Assembly (NCBI GenBank): GCA_937995555.1
Contig: CALKJX010000008.1
Coordinates: 1 to 5,567 of the forward strand
Direction of reading: 5' to 3'
Length of the DNA stretch: 5,567 nt
From: an uncultured Elioraea sp.
GTDB lineage: Bacteria; Pseudomonadota; Alphaproteobacteria; Acetobacterales; Acetobacteraceae
Shown: positions 5,473 to 5,567 of the stretch, in pieces
Layout: every line of letters begins with the position of its first letter
How positions within the stretch are numbered: position 1 is the first letter of the stretch
Notes under the pieces: model-generated
What the model was told of the DNA's origin: nothing
Database searches by the model: none
The model's input: the letters and a program-made list of their open reading frames with translations, nothing else
Made by a program: the position numbers and the translations under genes

Positions 5473-5567
5473 ATCAGCACGCGCACACTCGACCCGGCGA
5501 CCGCCCGCACGGCCCAGCCGCCTCGCCGCGCCCCGCGCGCCGGCTTCAACTACGCCGAGGGCAAGGC
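5473..5567 (+). CDS. Partial open reading frame at the window edge, function unknown
   Basis: From ATC5473 the frame reads ISTRTLDPATARTAQPPRRA, continues PRAGFNYAEGKA and is still open at the last base. The start is likely at ATC5473 behind GGAGG, or less likely at ATG5374, which gives 33 extra residues of Gly/Arg-rich sequence with no obvious ribosome binding site. Codons from 5473 on favour G or C in the third position as in the neighbouring genes. The first 20 residues are polar and Pro/Arg-rich; no signal peptide or recognisable domain is visible in 31 residues. The orientation is divergent from the RidA-like gene. I do not recognise the protein and assign no function. Confidence 0.45.
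   Translation, partial: MSTRTLDPATARTAQPPRRAPRAGFNYAEGK

Noticed and set aside
5352..5549. N-terminal extension of the RidA-like gene to 5549 on the minus strand
   Set aside because: It would add 66 Arg/Pro/Ser-rich residues absent from the family. The start at 5351 gives the normal length and has its own ribosome binding site.

Overview
The window looks like chromosomal DNA from a high-GC alphaproteobacterium. The strong GC bias at third codon positions, the alphaproteobacterial-looking L35 and L20 sequences and the PheS/PheT features point towards Rhodospirillales/Acetobacteraceae. That taxon is an inference from general resemblance, not a measured match.

Layout: (1) Bases 1-96 hold a minus-strand fragment resembling a TauE/SafE-family membrane transporter, cut off where an insertion element begins. 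(2) Bases 97-600 are a 504-bp internally deleted IS3-family element. Both terminal inverted repeats are present. The start of OrfA is joined to the end of OrfB, so only the last acidic residue of the catalytic triad remains, and the reading frame is damaged. (3) Bases 601-802 have no gene I can support, but hold a good sigma70-type promoter (684-712) and two possible leader hairpins. (4) Bases 803-4965 are the conserved translation cluster rpmI-rplT-pheS-pheT on the plus strand. Between rplT and pheS lie two hairpins. The second is followed by TTTT and looks like an intrinsic terminator or attenuator. pheS and pheT are one base apart. (5) A minus-strand RidA/YjgF-family gene (4962-5351) converges on pheT, and both stop codons are formed by the same CTAG. 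(6) At the right edge an open plus-strand reading frame, possibly starting at an ATC codon behind a strong ribosome binding site, runs out of the window.

How the genes work together: L35 and L20 are large-subunit ribosomal proteins, and PheS plus PheT form the alpha2beta2 phenylalanyl-tRNA synthetase. The cluster therefore supplies translation machinery from one promoter, with a likely control point before pheS. infC, which usually precedes rpmI, is absent; its place is taken by the IS remnant and the truncated transporter gene, which suggests a rearrangement. The RidA-like enzyme probably does metabolite-damage control and has no evident functional tie to the cluster.

I see no CRISPR array, tRNA or rRNA gene, toxin-antitoxin pair, defence system or convincing new multi-gene system. 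The points most worth a second look are the rplT-pheS hairpins, the rearranged left boundary, the shared-stop convergence and the possible ATC start.
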